Part shown: positions 61,845-64,000 of the stretch, piece by piece | Layout of the letters: the number at the start of each line of letters is the position of its first letter | How positions within the stretch are numbered: position 1 is the first letter of the stretch | Assembly (NCBI RefSeq): GCF_004361065.1 | Contig: NZ_SELT01000002.1 | Coordinates: 113,714 to 177,713 of the forward strand | Direction: 5' to 3' | DNA from: Cognatilysobacter terrigena | GTDB taxonomy: Bacteria > Pseudomonadota > Gammaproteobacteria > Xanthomonadales > Xanthomonadaceae | DNA length: 64,000 nt | Position numbers and translations under genes: made by a program | Notes under the pieces: generated by a model | Databases searched by the model: none | The model's input: only the letters and a program-made list of their open reading frames with translations | What the model was told of the DNA's origin: nothing

Positions 61845-63215
61845 TCAGCGGGGCGTCTTCTTCGGGCGATGCCAGCCTTCGAGCGTGGTCTGGCGCGCGC
61901 GGCCGACGGTTAGTTCGCCCGCCGGCGCATCGCGCGTGATCACCGAACCCGCACCGATCGTCGCACCGGCGCCGATCGTCACCGGCGCCACCAGTGAGCT
62001 GTTCGAGCCGATGAAGGCCTCGTCCTCGATCGTGGTGCGGTGCTTGTTCGCGCCGTCGTAGTTGCAGGTGATGGTGCCGGCGCCGACGTTGACGCGGCTG
62101 CCGATGACCGAGTCGCCGAGATAGGCGAGGTGGTTCGCCTTGCTCGACACGCCCATCGTCGTCGCCTTCGTCTCGACGAAATTGCCGATGTGCACGCCGT
62201 CGGCGAGCACGGTGCCCGGGCGCAGGCGCGCAAACGGACCGATCTGTGCGGCGCCTTCGACGACGACCCCCTCGAGGTCGCAATGCGCGCGCACTTCCGT
62301 GCCCGGGCCGAGCTTGACGTCCTTCAGCCGGCAGAAGGGGCCGATGCGCACGCCGTCGCCGAGCTCGACATCGCCTTCGAGGATGACGTCGACATCGATC
62401 GCCACATCCATGCCGACGCGCACCGTGCCGCGCTGGTCGAAACGGACGGGGTCCGCAAGCGTCGCGCCCGCGGCGCACAGCGCATGCGCGCAGCGACGCT
62501 GCAGCGCGCGCTCGAGCTGCGCGAGCTGCCAACGATCGTTCGCGCCTTCCACCTCGATGGGATCGTCGACCAGCACGAGTTCCGCCGGGCTGAATTCGTC
62601 CGCCGCGGCGGCGAACACGTCGGTGAGGTAGTACTCGCGCTGCGCGTTGTCGTTGGACAGATGCGCCAGCCAGCGACGCAGCGGTTCGGCGTCGGCGACG
62701 AGGATGCCGGTGTTGATCGTGGTGATCTCGCGCTCGTCGTCGGTCGCGTCCTTCTGCTCGACGATGCGCGCGACCTTGCCGGCCGCGTCGCGGATCACGC
62801 GGCCGTAGCCGTTCGGGTCGTCGAGTTCCGCGGCGAGCATCGCCATCCGGCCCTCGGCCTCGAGCAGCTTCTGCAGCGTGTGCGTGCGGATCAGCGGCAC
62901 GTCGCCGTAGAGCACGAGCACGCGCGCGTCCTGCTCGATTTCCGGCATGGCCTGCAGCACGGCGTGGCCGGTGCCGAGGCGTTCGGTCTGCTCGACCCAG
63001 TCGAGATCGCTCTGGCCGTCGAACGCGGCGAGCACCTGGTCGCCTCGATGGCCGTAGACGACGTGGATGCCGGCCGGCGCGAGCACGCGTGCGGTGTCGA
63101 CGACGTGCTGCAGCATCGGAATGCCTGCGACCGTCTGCAGCACCTTCGGCTTGGCGGACTTCATGCGCTTGCCTTCGCCGGCGGCGAGGATGACGACGTG
63201 CAGGGGCGCGGGCAT
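61845..63215 (-). CDS. glmU: Bifunctional UDP-N-acetylglucosamine pyrophosphorylase/glucosamine-1-phosphate acetyltransferase
   Basis: A 456-residue cytosolic enzyme making UDP-GlcNAc. N-terminal nucleotidyltransferase ([38 protein letters not shown]) to about 228, a helical linker, and a left-handed beta-helix acetyltransferase domain with hexapeptide repeats ([28 protein letters not shown]) and a GWHRPKK tail. It completes the pathway started by glmS. ATG 63215 chosen; a GTG at 63224 adds three residues. It lies about 9 kb from glmS rather than next to it. Confidence 0.96.
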   Translation of the reverse strand: MPAPLHVVILAAGEGKRMKSAKPKVLQTVAGIPMLQHVVDTARVLAPAGIHVVYGHRGDQVLAAFDGQSDLDWVEQTERLGTGHAVLQAMPEIEQDARVLVLYGDVPLIRTHTLQKLLEAEGRMAMLAAELDDPNGYGRVIRDAAGKVARIVEQKDATDDEREITTINTGILVADAEPLRRWLAHLSNDNAQREYYLTDVFAAAADEFSPAELVLVDDPIEVEGANDRWQLAQLERALQRRCAHALCAAGATLADPVRFDQRGTVRVGMDVAIDVDVILEGDVELGDGVRIGPFCRLKDVKLGPGTEVRAHCDLEGVVVEGAAQIGPFARLRPGTVLADGVHIGNFVETKATTMGVSSKANHLAYLGDSVIGSRVNVGAGTITCNYDGANKHRTTIEDEAFIGSNSSLVAPVTIGAGATIGAGSVITRDAPAGELTVGRARQTTLEGWHRPKKTPR

Positions 63216-63310
63216 GGCAGTCACGGGCAGCGGGACGGAGTCGGGATTCTAGCGGTCGCGTCGCGGCAGGCGTGGCGTCGCCATGTGAAAGCGCGCGGCG
63301 AGCCTCTACC

Positions 63311-64000
63311 ATGCCGCCGGTGTCCGCATCGCCCGCTCCTTCGACGCCCGGCGTCCTCGTCCAGCGACGCCTCGTCGAGGCGGGCGCGCTCGCGTGCGTG
63401 GCCGGCTTCGTCTGGCATCGGTTGTGGACCGCATTGCCGGCGGCGCGCTTCGGTGAGTCGCTGGTGCTCGCCGTGTTGTGGCTGGCGCTGGCGTGGGGTG
63501 TCGCGCGGGTCGCACGTCGCCGTCTGGTCGATGGCATCGCGCTGATCGCGATCGTCGCGCTGGCCGTGATGGCGGGGCCCTTGCCGGTGCTCGCGACAGC
63601 ATTGCTCGCGGGCGCGGCGATCGCGATCGGCACCTGCTGCGTCGATGAGATGGGCGGCGCGTTCGTGATCGGTGCAGCGGTGATCGCGGGTGTCGTCGGC
63701 TGGCTGTTGCCGGTGCCCATTCACTCGACCTGGCTCTACGCGGCGATGTGCAGCGGCGTCATCCTGTTGCGTCGTCGTGCGGTGCTCGGCGCTGTACGCG
63801 GTGGTGTCGCTGCATGGCAGGCGACCGTCGACGCAGCGCCGCGCGCGTGGGCGGCTGCGGCCCTAGCCGTCGGCCTCGCGTCCGCGGGCGCATGGTTGCC
63901 GACGCTGCAGTACGACGATCTCGCCTATCACCTCGGCCTGCCGTGGCAGCTGTTCGAGCGTGGCCGCTATGCGCTGGACGCGTCGCAGCAGGTATGGGCG
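63311..64000 (+). CDS. Polytopic membrane protein, GT-C-like glycosyltransferase, partial
   Basis: The first 230 residues of a membrane protein that runs off the right edge. Several helices are visible (about 20-40, 52-66, 77-110, 125-145, 170-190), then LPTLQYDDLAYHLGLPWQLF, an Asp-Asp/Tyr-His pair after a helix that resembles the acidic motif of GT-C membrane glycosyltransferases (ArnT/PMT types, which use lipid-linked sugars). Family call is tentative because most of the protein is outside the window. Divergent from glmU. Confidence 0.6.
   Translation, partial: MPPVSASPAPSTPGVLVQRRLVEAGALACVAGFVWHRLWTALPAARFGESLVLAVLWLALAWGVARVARRRLVDGIALIAIVALAVMAGPLPVLATALLAGAAIAIGTCCVDEMGGAFVIGAAVIAGVVGWLLPVPIHSTWLYAAMCSGVILLRRRAVLGAVRGGVAAWQATVDAAPRAWAAAALAVGLASAGAWLPTLQYDDLAYHLGLPWQLFERGRYALDASQQVWA

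Overview
This 64 kb window is a GC-rich gammaproteobacterial chromosome segment, most likely from the Xanthomonadaceae/Lysobacteraceae (Lysobacter-like). That placement is inferred from the very high GC, the DUF3297, DUF3247 and DUF1415 families, a lipoyl-domain-bearing lipoamide dehydrogenase, the atpIBEFHAGDC operon in the same window as glmU and glmS, and a LexA-like dyad (TTAG-N6-TGCTA) in front of imuA-imuB-dnaE2. I saw no rRNA, tRNA, CRISPR array, insertion sequence, integrase or prophage; the segment reads as core chromosome with accessory insertions.

Layout. 0-5.8 kb: the 5' part of a GAF sensor gene, an L,D-transpeptidase lipoprotein, a tight four-gene operon (anchored helical protein, NRAMP-like transporter, two PRC-barrel proteins), an e(P4)-type acid phosphatase and a KGG-repeat stress protein. 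6-12.9 kb: YdeI-like protein, membrane diguanylate cyclase, quinone oxidoreductase, MOSC protein, PilU-type ATPase, DUF3297, a cold-shock protein. 13-17.9 kb: GAF/PAS/GGDEF signalling proteins, DUF3247, an M23 peptidase. 18-27.7 kb: overlapping rRNA-modification genes rsmC-rsuA, an XRE/membrane-protein pair, DUF1415-YajQ, two exported proteins, a DMT transporter, a Nei/Fpg glycosylase and an OmpW-like barrel. 27.9-32.3 kb: aceF-mscS-lpd. 32.6-39.9 kb: the complete F1Fo ATP synthase operon with promoter, internal hairpins and terminator. 40-47.9 kb: macrodomain and VOC proteins, the SOS mutasome cassette, a single-domain LOV photoreceptor and an aldo/keto reductase. 48-52.5 kb: a FUSC protein, a MerR/TipAS regulator and glmS. 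52.6-60 kb: a MacB-type efflux operon with its own sigma-54 response regulator and sensor kinase behind a sigma-54-type promoter. 60-64 kb: a small hypothetical gene, cfa, glmU and a truncated membrane protein gene.

How genes work together. Three cyclic-di-GMP-type proteins with GGDEF domains (two apparently active, one degenerate), a further GAF paralogue, a PAS protein and YajQ (a reported c-di-GMP receptor in Xanthomonas) suggest a signalling-rich region. The efflux operon looks self-regulated: a TGGCACG-N4-GTGCT promoter with two inverted repeats 75-95 bp upstream precedes the genes, and the enhancer-binding protein able to act there is encoded in the same run. Many genes share a CTANNNT element followed by a CG-rich stretch about 30-35 bp before the start codon, probably the main -10 type here; it also helped to choose several starts.

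Limits: family calls come from reading motifs, without database searches. Starts were chosen from Shine-Dalgarno sequences, promoter spacing and overlaps.
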